Shown here in pieces: positions 43,180 to 52,185 of a stretch of 64,000 nucleotides of DNA. The notes under the pieces are model-generated. The model was not told the origin of the DNA, searched no databases, and was given only the letters and a program-made list of their open reading frames with translations. Origin of the DNA: Clostridia bacterium. Lineage in GTDB: Bacteria; Bacillota; Clostridia; Lachnospirales; Cellulosilyticaceae. Made by a program: the position numbers and the translations under genes. The DNA is taken from positions 1 to 64,000 of the forward strand of contig JARBUI010000018.1 in the NCBI GenBank assembly GCA_029239755.1, in the 5' to 3' direction. Each line of letters opens with the position of its first letter. The first letter of the stretch is position 1.

Positions 43180-43267
43180 GAGATGGTATAGGCTTTTCTG
43201 CTAGGTTTATAGGAAAAGATATCACGCTGACGTTTGAGAAATGATAAGATATGCAAAAAGACTAGAG

Positions 43268-43277
43268 TAAACGTTTA
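43268..43277. promoter_or_regulatory. LacI-type operator in front of its own gene
   Basis: Perfect palindrome TAAACGTTTA inside the regulator's 5' UTR. The same palindrome lies at 44560-44569 past the TRAP promoter. Central CG with flanking A/T is typical for LacI-family operators. Confidence 0.7.
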
Positions 43278-43306
43278 AGCTGTATCGTATGAAGGAGGTT
43301 AAACTT

Positions 43307-44362
43307 ATGGCTGCTCATAAAGCTACATTAAAAGATATATCTAAAGCTATGAATGTTAGTATGACAACAGTGCATAGAGCTCTTTATGATAAAGAAGGTG
43401 TAAGTGATCAAATGAGAGAAGAAATTAAAAAAGTTGCTGATGAAATGGGGTATAGGACAAATTACGTAGCAGCATCTCTTAAAAGAAAAACAGTCAAGTT
43501 TGCTATTGTAATACCAGAACCTACAAATGAAAATAGATACTACTACTTATGTTTATGGCAAGGCATAAGGAAATTTTTAGATGAAGTTTCAGAATTTAAT
43601 ATTGAAACATTAGAGTTTTCCTATATATTATCACCCTCAAGTAATGGCAGTAAACTTAAAGAAGTTTATGAAAAATATGGGGACGAAATAGATGGACTGC
43701 TAACAGTAGGCGTAAATCATAATCAATCAAAATACTTTATCGAAAAGTTTTATGATAAAAATATACCGGTTGTACTGATTGGCGCAGATATACTCAAAGA
43801 TAAAAGATTATGCTGTGTAAAAACTTATGACCACATGGCAGGAAGCTTAGCGGCGGAACTATTAACGAGTTTCACTGATGTGAGAGGGAATAAGAAGATT
43901 TTACTTACTGGAGATATGGAAATGGTTGACCAGTACTATAATGCAGAAGGCTTTGAGGATTATATACAAAATAATGCACCGCACGTACAGGTTGTTAGAG
44001 TAAGCGATTTAAAAGACGCAGAGGTATACTCTACACTTAAGGAAGTGCTCCTAAGGGAAAAAGACATTTATGCGATTTATTCATGCAGTGCAAGAAATAC
44101 AATTCAAATGTGCAAAGTCGTAACAGACTTAAATATGCATGAAAGTTTAAAATTGGTTGGTAATGACAGCTTTACTGAGAGTATCGAACTTCTAAGGCAA
44201 AATGTTCTGAGTGCTATTATACACAAAAGGCCGAATAGGCAAGCTTATATAGCTATGAAAACCCTTTTTGATTATGTAGTCAAGGGGGAATATCCTCCAA
44301 GCAGTACCATTTTAATTAATTCTTTAATTACAATGAAAAGCAATTTAGATATAGTTGATTAA
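43307..44362 (+). CDS. LacI family transcriptional regulator
   Basis: A 351-residue regulator. LacI helix-turn-helix ATLKDISKAMNVSMTTVHRA at 5-24 and hinge helix NYVAASLKRK near 50-59, then a periplasmic-binding-protein-type effector domain (FAIVIPEPTNENRYYYLCLW onward). The start at 43307 has GGAGG upstream. It probably represses itself and the TRAP genes through the TAAACGTTTA sites. The effector is likely the sugar acid carried by the TRAP system. Confidence 0.92.
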   Translation: MAAHKATLKDISKAMNVSMTTVHRALYDKEGVSDQMREEIKKVADEMGYRTNYVAASLKRKTVKFAIVIPEPTNENRYYYLCLWQGIRKFLDEVSEFNIETLEFSYILSPSSNGSKLKEVYEKYGDEIDGLLTVGVNHNQSKYFIEKFYDKNIPVVLIGADILKDKRLCCVKTYDHMAGSLAAELLTSFTDVRGNKKILLTGDMEMVDQYYNAEGFEDYIQNNAPHVQVVRVSDLKDAEVYSTLKEVLLREKDIYAIYSCSARNTIQMCKVVTDLNMHESLKLVGNDSFTESIELLRQNVLSAIIHKRPNRQAYIAMKTLFDYVVKGEYPPSSTILINSLITMKSNLDIVD

Positions 44363-44396
44363 AGACAGTGCAGTTATTAACTGCACTGTCTTTTTT
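44361..44396 (+). terminator. Intrinsic terminator after the LacI-type gene
   Basis: AAAGACAGTGCAGTT pairs perfectly with AACTGCACTGTCTTT across a 3-nt loop, followed by a T run. Confidence 0.85.
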
Positions 44397-44406
44397 CTAT
44401 GTTTAA

Positions 44407-44418
44407 GTTAACGTTTAC
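44407..44418. promoter_or_regulatory. Possible upstream LacI-type operator
   Basis: GTTAACGTTTAC, one mismatch from the palindrome GTAAACGTTTAC. Lies about 100 bases before the TRAP promoter and could allow looping with 44560-44569. Confidence 0.4.
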
Positions 44419-44513
44419 TAAGTATTAAAAATAAAAGAAGACAAAGAAATTAGAGAGAATAGGCTGTATAATTGGTCAATATGTGATAAAAACAAGTAGA
44501 ATATAAATATATA

Positions 44514-44541
44514 TTGACAAATAGATCAGATGTGTTATTAT
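44514..44541 (+). promoter_or_regulatory. Promoter of the TRAP operon
   Basis: TTGACA (44514-44519), 16-base spacer, TATTAT (44536-44541). Confidence 0.65.
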
Positions 44542-44559
44542 TTAAAAATAAAAGCTGCG

Positions 44560-44569
44560 TAAACGTTTA
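44560..44569. promoter_or_regulatory. LacI-type operator in the TRAP promoter region
   Basis: Perfect TAAACGTTTA about 12 bases past the expected transcription start, a position that blocks transcription. Same word as at 43268-43277. Confidence 0.7.
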
Positions 44570-44615
44570 AGTAAATGTAGCCTAAGTAAACTAATTAATT
44601 TCAGGGGGTAATGAA

Positions 44616-45674
44616 ATGAAGAAGAAATTATGGGCATTAGTATTGGCAGCAGTTACAGTTAGTTCTTTAGTTGGATGCGGTAAACCAGCTGAGGCTCCAA
44701 CAGCTGCAGGTGAAACAAAAACTGAAGTAAAAGCAGAAGATAAAGGTGAACCTGTAAAAACACAAACTTGGAGAATGGCATTTAATCAAACAGAAGAGCA
44801 TCCTCAATATAGAGTCATGCAAGAATTTAGCGATAGCTTTAAAGAAAGAACTGGCGGCAGATACGAAATCAAATTGTTCCCTAATGAAACATTGGGAAAT
44901 CAAAGAGAAACACTTGAACAAGTTCAAGCAGGTACTATTGAGATGTCTATCGTAAATAATACTCATCCAGGTAGTGTATCTGACTACTTTAAAACTTTTG
45001 ATATTCCATTCGTTTTTGATGATATAGACGGAGCAATTAAATTCATGTTAGAATCTCCAGTTATGGAAGAAGTTAAGAAAGATACAGAGCAATTCGGTTT
45101 CAATATTGCAACTTATCTTCCAGCGGGTGTTAGAAGTATGTACACTGTAGATCAACCTATCAAAAGTGCTGCAGATATGAAGGCTCTTAAGATTAGAACA
45201 ATGGAAAGTGATACATATGTAAAAATGATGACTTATTTAGGCGGAAATGCAACACCTATGGCAATGGGTGAGCTTTATACAGCTATTCAGTCAGGGGTTG
45301 TAGATGGTGCTGAAAACAATGAAATCACTTATGTAAACTCTAAGCATTATGAAGTTGCGCCATATTGGTCTGAAACTAAGCACCTTATTGTTCCAGACTG
45401 GCTTATAATCAACCATGATACTTACGCAAGCTTATCAGAAGAAGACAGAGCCATTTTTGATGAAGAAGCGAAAATAGCTGTAGAAAAAGTTTCAAAACTT
45501 TGGAATGAAGATGTTGAAAAGTTAATGGCTACACTAGCTGACAAAAATGTTACTATTACAAAAGACGTTGATACTGAATCATTTAAACAAGCAGTTCTTC
45601 CATTACATGAAGAGTTAACTAGCAGTAACGAAAAAATTAAAAAGGTTTATGATGCTATTCAAGCTATGAAATAA
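44616..45674 (+). CDS. dctP: TRAP transporter substrate-binding lipoprotein
   Basis: A 352-residue extracytoplasmic binding protein of the DctP family. Signal peptide with lipobox SLVGCGKP (Cys21), then a threonine/alanine-rich linker. Family features: FNQTEEHPQYRVMQEFSDSF near 57-76, MESDTYVKMMTYLGGNATPM near 193 with the ligand-binding Arg just before (IRT), and NNEITYVNSKHYEVAPY near 230. Carries its ligand, probably a uronate, to DctQM. Sodium-driven TRAP uptake needs no ATP. Confidence 0.93.
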   Translation: MKKKLWALVLAAVTVSSLVGCGKPAEAPTAAGETKTEVKAEDKGEPVKTQTWRMAFNQTEEHPQYRVMQEFSDSFKERTGGRYEIKLFPNETLGNQRETLEQVQAGTIEMSIVNNTHPGSVSDYFKTFDIPFVFDDIDGAIKFMLESPVMEEVKKDTEQFGFNIATYLPAGVRSMYTVDQPIKSAADMKALKIRTMESDTYVKMMTYLGGNATPMAMGELYTAIQSGVVDGAENNEITYVNSKHYEVAPYWSETKHLIVPDWLIINHDTYASLSEEDRAIFDEEAKIAVEKVSKLWNEDVEKLMATLADKNVTITKDVDTESFKQAVLPLHEELTSSNEKIKKVYDAIQAMK

Positions 45675-45720
45675 AGCTTAAGACTTATAAAGGCTTTAAG
45701 GCTATAGGAGGAAAAAACGG

Positions 45721-46197
45721 GTGCAAACTATTAGAAATAATTTAAATAAGGTGGCAATAAGTCTTAGCATAGCTGTAATGGGTATAATGGTTTTGCTGGT
45801 TACCTGGCAGGTTATTACAAGATATGTTTTTAATAATCCAAGTGCAGTTACAGAACAGTTAGCAAGATATATGTTTGTATGGTTAGTAGTTATTAATGCT
45901 GCTTATATATTTGGCAAAAGAGAACATATGAATATTGGATTTATTCTTGGTAAATGTTCGCCAAAGATGCAAATGATTCTTAGCATGATAAGTGAAATCG
46001 TTATTTTAGTATTTGTGCTAGCTGTATTAGTGGGTGGAGGTCTTCAAGCAGTGAAGCTAGGTATGCCTCAAATGGATTCGGCACTGCCTGTAAAAATGGG
46101 AATTATCTATTTAGCATTACCTATTAGCGGCGTTCTTACTACAGCCTATACAATATGTAATATGATAGACTTAATCAGAAAAACAGAGAAAGCTTAA
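45721..46197 (+). CDS. dctQ: TRAP transporter small permease
   Basis: A 158-residue membrane protein with four helices. The family motif is visible (VTWQVITRYVFNNPSAVTEQ near 34-53). GTG start at 45721 after GGAGG. Partner of DctM; 46 bases separate it from dctP. Confidence 0.92.
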   Translation: MQTIRNNLNKVAISLSIAVMGIMVLLVTWQVITRYVFNNPSAVTEQLARYMFVWLVVINAAYIFGKREHMNIGFILGKCSPKMQMILSMISEIVILVFVLAVLVGGGLQAVKLGMPQMDSALPVKMGIIYLALPISGVLTTAYTICNMIDLIRKTEKA

Positions 46198-46257
46198 TTA
46201 TTTATTGTAAAGACAAACTAAAAACTTATACACTTAATTACGATTGGGGTTGATGAT

Positions 46258-47562
46258 ATGGACGCTGCACTAATGTGCGGGTTGATTATGCTTGTATTAA
46301 TTACTATACTTTTGATTATTGGTACGCCAATCAGTATCAGTATAGGATTTGCTTCTACCATGGCTATGCTTGCTATTTTGCCAGTGGGAAAAGCTGTCTT
46401 AATGTCAAGCCAGAAAATGTTTGCAGGAACGAATTCTTTTTCGCTCCTTGCAATTCCATTTTTTATACTTGCAGGTATTATTATGAATAATGGAGGCATA
46501 GCAAGAAAGCTTGTAAACTGTGCTCAGCTTTTGGCAGGAAGGCTGCCAGGCTCAATGGCACAGACCAATATCGTTGCCAACATGCTTTTTGGAGCTATAT
46601 CAGGTTCGGGTGCGGCGGCAGCAGCAGCTATAGGTGGTATTATGGGTCCTCTTGAAGAAGAGGAAGGCTATGACAAAAGTTATTATGCGGCAGTAAATGT
46701 GGCCTCGGCCCCTACGGGTATGATGATTCCGCCAAGTAATACGCTCATTGTATATTCTACTGTTGCAGGAACAGTTTCAATTAGTGCGTTATTTATGGCA
46801 GGCTATATACCGGGGATTCTTTGGGGTCTTGGTAATATGGTAGTTGCAGGGGTTATGGCAGCAAGACTTGGATATAAAGGGAAAACTAAAATCCCATTTA
46901 AACAGGGGTTAAAAGTATTTATAGATGCAGTACCAAGTTTGCTTCTAATCGTTATCGTTATCGGTGGCATTCTAAATGGTGTATTCACACCGACAGAAGG
47001 TTCTGCAATTGCAGTAGTGTATGCAGCAATTTTATCAATGATTTATAGAAGTATAAAATTAAAAGACATTCCTAGAATCTTATTAGAAGCTGCAAATATG
47101 ACATCTATAATTATATTTATGATAGGTATTTCTACTATCATGTCCTATGTTATGGCTTATACAGGAATTCCAACTATTATTGCAGATGCATTGTTAGGCA
47201 TTACAACTAATAAGTACCTTATTTTAATGATTATGAATATATTCCTCCTCATACTTGGTACTTTCATGGATCCAACTCCAGCAATACTTATTTTTACACC
47301 CATCTTCTTACCTATAGTACAGAGTTTTGGTATGAGTCCAATACATTTTGGTCTTATGATGACTTTTAACCTTTGTATTGGAGCTATTACTCCTCCAGTT
47401 GGAACTGTATTATTTACAGGATGCAGAGTTGCAAACACGAATATAGAGACAGTTATAGGAAAATTACTGCCTTTCTTTGCAGTAACTATTCTAGTACTAT
47501 TGTTAGTAACCTATATTCCAGCAATCAGCCTGACAATACCAGCATGGTTTGGTTTAATATAA
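46258..47562 (+). CDS. dctM: TRAP transporter large permease
   Basis: A 434-residue permease with about twelve helices that catalyses sodium-coupled transport. Typical stretches: FSLLAIPFFILAGIIMNNGG near 60-79, AISGSGAAAAAAIGGIMGP near 118 and MTFNLCIGAITPPVGTVLFT near 363. ATG 46258 follows GGGGTTGATG. The three TRAP genes and the cupin form one unit. Confidence 0.95.
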   Translation: MDAALMCGLIMLVLITILLIIGTPISISIGFASTMAMLAILPVGKAVLMSSQKMFAGTNSFSLLAIPFFILAGIIMNNGGIARKLVNCAQLLAGRLPGSMAQTNIVANMLFGAISGSGAAAAAAIGGIMGPLEEEEGYDKSYYAAVNVASAPTGMMIPPSNTLIVYSTVAGTVSISALFMAGYIPGILWGLGNMVVAGVMAARLGYKGKTKIPFKQGLKVFIDAVPSLLLIVIVIGGILNGVFTPTEGSAIAVVYAAILSMIYRSIKLKDIPRILLEAANMTSIIIFMIGISTIMSYVMAYTGIPTIIADALLGITTNKYLILMIMNIFLLILGTFMDPTPAILIFTPIFLPIVQSFGMSPIHFGLMMTFNLCIGAITPPVGTVLFTGCRVANTNIETVIGKLLPFFAVTILVLLLVTYIPAISLTIPAWFGLI

Positions 47563-47642
47563 TAAGAAGAAGCTTATCTTGTAAAGATCACAAGTAAAGA
47601 AGAGATAGTGCCCATAAGGGATGTTGCTGAAAGGAATAGAAG

Positions 47643-47969
47643 ATGTTTATTTTAGATGAAAAAGTTATAGCGACACATTTAGAAAATGGCGTTATACGTA
47701 AAATAAAAGGCTATATAGACGAGCTTATGGTAGTTGAGCTTAAATGGCAAAAGGGTATGGTAGGAGATATACATACACATCCTCACTGCCAATGTGGATA
47801 TATTATTAAAGGGAGTTTTGAAGCTAATATGAATGGGGAAAAACAATTACTGAAAGCAGGGGACTGTTTTTATGCTGCTCAAGATGTACCTCATGGTCTT
47901 GTATGTTTAGAAGATGACTCACTCATGATAGATATCTTTACACCTATGCGTGGAGATTTCATCAAATAG
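47643..47969 (+). CDS. KdgF-like cupin
   Basis: A 108-residue single-domain cupin. Metal ligands sit in GDIHTHPHCQCGYIIKGSFE (cupin motif 1: HxH...E) and PHGLVCLEDD (motif 2 His). Resembles KdgF, which linearises unsaturated uronates from pectin or alginate breakdown. Its position behind the TRAP genes supports a uronate substrate. Plain sugar-acid isomerase or regulatory cupin roles remain possible. Confidence 0.8.
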   Translation: MFILDEKVIATHLENGVIRKIKGYIDELMVVELKWQKGMVGDIHTHPHCQCGYIIKGSFEANMNGEKQLLKAGDCFYAAQDVPHGLVCLEDDSLMIDIFTPMRGDFIK

Positions 47970-48069
47970 CCCTAGAGCGTAAATGAATTCTAAAGATAAT
48001 ATTATAAGTAGGGAATGCTAACAGAGTGAAAATTGTTAGGAAGAAATATTTAAATTAAATAGATTAAGC

Positions 48070-48105
48070 TTATAGGGTATCTCATTGAGATACCCTATAA
48101 TTTTT
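48070..48105. terminator. Bidirectional terminator
   Basis: 14-bp perfect stem (48070-48083 with 48087-48100) then a T run; between the convergent cupin and amine oxidase genes. Confidence 0.85.
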
Positions 48106-48129
48106 ATCCAACTTATTTCATTTTTTATT

Positions 48130-49803
48130 TTATCTTATATCCTGACGTGCAACCCTATTAGCTGCAGCCTTACCTGTATATAATGCCCCTTGCATCCACC
48201 CTGGTTTAGTCGAAACATGCTCGCCAGCAAAAAATACCTTGTTATCATATTCAGGCTGCAGCATAGCATAAGAAAAGTTTACTTTTTGTCCTGGATTATT
48301 TACCGCAAAAGCTCCTCTTGCCCACTGTTCATCGTTCCAATGAACAGTTTTATGACTATTAATAAGAGTATCTAAATATCCACCTGGAAGATCATGCACC
48401 TCTTCTACATTTCGTTTGATTAAATCAAAACGGCGGAGGGCATTTTGATTGCTTATTCTAAGTGCATCAGGTCCTAAATTATAGGAGGCTAGCAATACGC
48501 CCGGGGTATCGTATGTACAGTTTTCTGGACTTTCACATCGCAGGTGATCAGGGGGATAGACAATAGATTGAATGGGTAGATCAGTAAAAGATATACCGCC
48601 ATTCATTCTGCCATAATCCGCATTTTTCTCCCAAAAACGTTCCTTGCAGAAAAAGAGCGTTTTCTGAGCATCGATGTAGTTAAGTTCTTTGATTGCCTGC
48701 ATTTTTTGATTGCTGAAAAATGGGGTTACTTCAACTTCTCTTAAAGTTGAAAATGGAATAGTGCATATGACATAATCAAAGGATTCTGTATTTTCACTGC
48801 CGTTGGAGTTGTTATAACGTAAAGTAACTCTATCTATATTTGAGGGATTTGAAATACCAGTTACACTTTGCCCCAGCCTAATACTTACTTTGCCTAATAA
48901 ATCAGGTGAAAGATTATATTCTGGAGGATTTTCGTTTAGGAGTGACTGATAGAAGGCTATAGGAAGACGAACCATTCCTCCTCTTATCCTATAAACATTG
49001 GCAAAATCGAGAGAATATGTGCCGCTCATAACTTCGTCGTGGCTAGCGTTTAATAGCGCACATGTGAAGGGCTCCACTGCAGATAGGAGGTTTATGGCTT
49101 CTTGGCTTAGCCCAAGCATTTCCATAACTTGTCTAGTACTCATCTTAGTAATCCCAGCATATTCATTCGAGTACTCAGGAAGGATTTTCAGTATTTCAGT
49201 TCGCATTTCAGGAGACAGTCTGTTTAATAGAGTATCAAGGGCATAATCTGTTAATTCTGGCCAAGACATTTCAGCCTCTGCTTCCGTTAAATCATATTGC
49301 GGATAAAGCTGCTCGGTGATATTTTGACCGCTGGGCTGCCTGCGAAGTCTAATTTGATGAGCATAAATAATGTTGTTGGAAGCTGGTGCAGCAAGGGATT
49401 CTGTATTTAAATGGAATAAATTAATATAGTGCCAGGTCGTTTCATGAGAAACAGGTATTCTGAGAGCTCCAAATTCTCCGAAGTATTGCCTAGCTTCATC
49501 AAAGTACTCAGTGTATATCCTGCCGCCTAGTCGGTCGCCTTGAGCATCAAATAGAGTAATGTTTGCACCTAGTTTTCTAAGTTCATAGGCAGCAGATAAA
49601 CCAGCCAGTCCACCGCCAATAATACCAATGGTAGTGTTTTTTAGTGAACCTGGGGAGGCGTACTCAGTTATATCAGGTGGGGGGCTTAATAGTTCTAATA
49701 TGTTTTCATAATCTTCAGGTCTACCTGCGCGGTTTAAGGAGTCACGTAATAACTGGTGTCTTTGTTCATCAGTAGGATTTGTAAAAAGATCTTGCCTGAT
49801 CAT
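48130..49803 (-). CDS. Flavin-containing amine oxidase (L-amino-acid/monoamine oxidase family)
   Basis: A 557-residue FAD enzyme with no signal peptide. An N-terminal helical extension (1-55) precedes the dinucleotide fold TIGIIGGGLAGLSAAYELRK near 58-77, GDRLGGRIYTE near 89 and the C-terminal FAD contact VFFAGEHVSTKPGWMQGALY near 523. Family members oxidise amines or L-amino acids with O2, making H2O2 and ammonia. That is unusual for an anaerobe; an alternative acceptor or an O2-scavenging role is possible. Substrate unknown. Flanked by its own terminator and a long non-coding stretch. Confidence 0.85.
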   Translation of the reverse strand: MIRQDLFTNPTDEQRHQLLRDSLNRAGRPEDYENILELLSPPPDITEYASPGSLKNTTIGIIGGGLAGLSAAYELRKLGANITLFDAQGDRLGGRIYTEYFDEARQYFGEFGALRIPVSHETTWHYINLFHLNTESLAAPASNNIIYAHQIRLRRQPSGQNITEQLYPQYDLTEAEAEMSWPELTDYALDTLLNRLSPEMRTEILKILPEYSNEYAGITKMSTRQVMEMLGLSQEAINLLSAVEPFTCALLNASHDEVMSGTYSLDFANVYRIRGGMVRLPIAFYQSLLNENPPEYNLSPDLLGKVSIRLGQSVTGISNPSNIDRVTLRYNNSNGSENTESFDYVICTIPFSTLREVEVTPFFSNQKMQAIKELNYIDAQKTLFFCKERFWEKNADYGRMNGGISFTDLPIQSIVYPPDHLRCESPENCTYDTPGVLLASYNLGPDALRISNQNALRRFDLIKRNVEEVHDLPGGYLDTLINSHKTVHWNDEQWARGAFAVNNPGQKVNFSYAMLQPEYDNKVFFAGEHVSTKPGWMQGALYTGKAAANRVARQDIR

Positions 49804-49885
49804 AGGGGAGTTTCCTTCCTTGAATAATTTTATTACATTCTATGAGTGGGATTTATAAATATACGTATGAAAGTGGAGGCTTATC

Positions 49886-50011
49886 ATCTGAAGTAGCTGA
49901 TTAAGGGGCGCAGTAAAGGGGAGGAATGTATTTTGGCGCTCCACGCCTCCCACAGCCAAACTTAGGGTCGCACTAAAAGACATCCTCCCCCTTCCTGCTA
50001 ATCACTCAGAT
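49886..50011. repeat. 126-bp imperfect palindromic element E
   Basis: Nested inverted arms: ATCTGA/TCAGAT (49886-49891, 50006-50011), TGATTA/TAATCA (49898-49903, 49999-50004) and AAGGGGAGGAATGT with ACATCCTCCCCCTT (49916-49929, 49980-49993). The GC-rich interior contains GGCGCTCCA, a word nearly shared with the loop of element D. It lies in the 845-base gap between the amine oxidase and proS. The segment from 50012 to 50208 holds no gene. Confidence 0.5.
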
Positions 50012-50208
50012 ACTTAGCTAGAAAAGAGAGGTGAAGAAGAAAATCGTTAAGAAATAAGGGTGCAGAGAATTAATGAGGCACAATGATGTAGGTGCTCTTT
50101 TATTTTAAAGTTGTTTCAATATTGCACAAAGTTTCATCTGTGAAAGGCACCCTGAAAGTATTAAAATAGAAATAACAATAAAAAAATGTAACTTTGGAGG
50201 AACGGTAA

Positions 50209-50283
50209 ATGGCTGCAATTGGCTTTGAAGAAAAACTATGGGAAGCAGCAGATAAGCAGATATTGGTTTATTCTTCAGCTTGA
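50209..50283 (+). pseudogene. Remnant of a type I restriction-modification hsdM gene
   Basis: A 24-residue ORF behind GGAGG begins MAAIGFEEKLWEAADK, which matches the start of HsdM methyltransferase subunits, and then diverges (QILVYSSA) to a stop. Only the first 16 codons remain. The stop lies exactly where a TTGACA promoter box for the proS leader begins. This looks like the scar of a deletion that removed a type I R-M system. Confidence 0.55.
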
Positions 50284-50319
50284 CAATAGATTAGTATTTG
50301 ATTATTCTATAATAAGAAA

Positions 50320-50590
50320 TATAATAACCTATCAGCGATGAAGAGAAATCAATAAGGTTCATAAGCTTTTAAGATTGAAAGAGAGGAAGTTCACCGGTTG
50401 AAAGGCTTCCATAAAAAGCAGACATTATTGTCCAAATCTCAGAGCACTGTATGAAATCATAAGTACAGCGGATTCTCCCGTTATAGAGACTTTAAGAAAA
50501 TAGAGTAAGCTAAAGAAGCTATACTGTATTAATCAGGGTGGTACCGCCGATATTTTGGCCCCTATGTTACTAAGCATAGGGGCTTTATTA
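50320..50590 (+). promoter_or_regulatory. T-box leader of proS
   Basis: The 3' T-box sequence AGGGTGGTACCGCC (50534-50547) binds the uncharged tRNA acceptor end. Upstream lies a long Stem I region, and downstream a terminator GCCCCTATG/CATAGGGGC (50558-50583). A CCA at 50432-50434 could be the proline specifier, but I could not fold Stem I with certainty. A TTGACA at 50279 may be the -35 box. Confidence 0.9.
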
Positions 50591-50649
50591 TATTTAAAAA
50601 GGCGGATGGCAGTGTTTATAATAAAATGTAAATAAATTAGGAGGCTATT

Positions 50650-52086
50650 ATGGCAGGAAAACAAAAATTTGTATCAGAAATAACTGATATGGATCAAGAC
50701 TTTGCGCAGTGGTATACAGATGTTGTTAAAAAGGCTGAACTTGTTGATTATGCAAGTGTAAGAGGATGTATGATTATCAAACCTTATGGTTATGCCATTT
50801 GGGAACTTATTCAGCAGCAGTTAGACAAACGTTTTAAAGATACAGGGCATGTTAATGTTTATATGCCAATGTTTATCCCAGAGAGCTTGCTTCAAAGAGA
50901 AAAAGATCACGTCGAAGGTTTTGCACCAGAAGTAGCATGGGTAACTCATGGGGGGAATGAAAAGCTTACAGAAAGACTTTGTGTAAGACCTACATCAGAG
51001 ACCTTATTCTGTGATCACTATGCAAAAGAAATACAATCTCATAGAGATCTTCCAAAGCTTTATAATCAGTGGTGTTCAGTAGTACGCTGGGAAAAAACAA
51101 CCCGTCCATTTCTTCGTACTTTAGAGTTTTTATGGCAAGAGGGGCATACTGCTCATGCAACAGCAGAGGAAGCAGAAGAAGAAACAGTACGTATGCTCAA
51201 TGTATACGCTGAGTTCTGTGAAAATGTCCTAGCTATTCCAGTTGTTAAAGGACAAAAAACAGAAAAAGAAAAATTTGCAGGAGCAAAAGCAACTTATACG
51301 ATTGAGAGCTTAATGCATGATGGTAAGGCTCTTCAATCAGGCACCAGCCACAACTTTGGAGACGGTTTTGCAAAAGCCTTTGGTATTCAGTATACAGATA
51401 AAAATAACCAACTGCAGCATGTACACCAGACATCATGGGGCATGACAACACGTCTTATTGGCGCACTTATCATGGTACATGGAGATAACAGTGGTCTTGT
51501 TGTGCCTCCGGCAGTAGCACCAGTTCAAGTTATGATTATTCCTGTTGCGCAGCATAAAGAAGGGGTACTTGATAAAGCTTATGAGCTTAAACAAAAATTA
51601 TCTGGTATAGCAAGGGTAAAAGTAGATGACAGTGATAAGATGCCAGGCTGGAAGTTTAGTGAACATGAAATGAAAGGGGTACCTGTTCGTTTAGAAATAG
51701 GTCCAAAAGATATTGAAGCTAATCAAGCGGTACTTGCAAGACGTGATACAGGAGAGAAAATCATTGTATCTTTAGATAATATTGAAGAAGAAGTAGCAAA
51801 TCTTATTGCAAAGATGCAAAAAGAAATGTTAGAAAAAGCAAGAGCTCACAGAGAGGCACACACATACACTGCAGCAACCATGGAAGCGTTTGCGAAAACA
51901 GTAGAAGAGACACCTGGTTTTGTAAAAGCGATGTGGTGTGGAGACGAGGCCTGCGAAATAAAAATTAAAGAAGAAACAGGTGCAACATCTCGCTGTATGC
52001 CTTTTGAACAAGAACAAATAGCAGATACTTGCGTGTGCTGCGGTAAACCAGCTCAGTCAATGGTATATTGGGGCAGAGCATATTAG
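50650..52086 (+). CDS. proS: Prolyl-tRNA synthetase, archaeal/eukaryote-like type
   Basis: Class IIa synthetase of 478 residues without the bacterial editing insertion. Motif 1 near 40-85 ([18 protein letters not shown], then [12 protein letters not shown]), RPTSETLF near 116, motif 2 ([20 protein letters not shown]) near 138 and the C-terminal zinc-type segment ending in the aromatic tail VYWGRAY. Cysteines CGDEACEIK and CVCCGK form the metal site. T-box leader and AGGAGG upstream. Confidence 0.97.
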   Translation: MAGKQKFVSEITDMDQDFAQWYTDVVKKAELVDYASVRGCMIIKPYGYAIWELIQQQLDKRFKDTGHVNVYMPMFIPESLLQREKDHVEGFAPEVAWVTHGGNEKLTERLCVRPTSETLFCDHYAKEIQSHRDLPKLYNQWCSVVRWEKTTRPFLRTLEFLWQEGHTAHATAEEAEEETVRMLNVYAEFCENVLAIPVVKGQKTEKEKFAGAKATYTIESLMHDGKALQSGTSHNFGDGFAKAFGIQYTDKNNQLQHVHQTSWGMTTRLIGALIMVHGDNSGLVVPPAVAPVQVMIIPVAQHKEGVLDKAYELKQKLSGIARVKVDDSDKMPGWKFSEHEMKGVPVRLEIGPKDIEANQAVLARRDTGEKIIVSLDNIEEEVANLIAKMQKEMLEKARAHREAHTYTAATMEAFAKTVEETPGFVKAMWCGDEACEIKIKEETGATSRCMPFEQEQIADTCVCCGKPAQSMVYWGRAY

Positions 52087-52103
52087 GTTTTAAGAAATAT
52101 AAC

Positions 52104-52150
52104 AGGCTGGCTTATCATAGAATTTTAGCTTCTATGGTAAGCCAGCCTTA
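52104..52150. terminator. Bidirectional terminator
   Basis: 19-bp stem (52104-52122 with 52130-52148, one G-U) between convergent proS and the patatin gene. Confidence 0.85.
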
Positions 52151-52185
52151 TTTCTTAGTTTTATTTAAGTGTAGGAATATAGATA

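Noticed and set aside
49884..50150. AGGGTGC/GCACCCT pairing between about 50050 and 50150 as a riboswitch
   Set aside because: Arms are only seven bases and about 95 apart; no known aptamer core was recognised.
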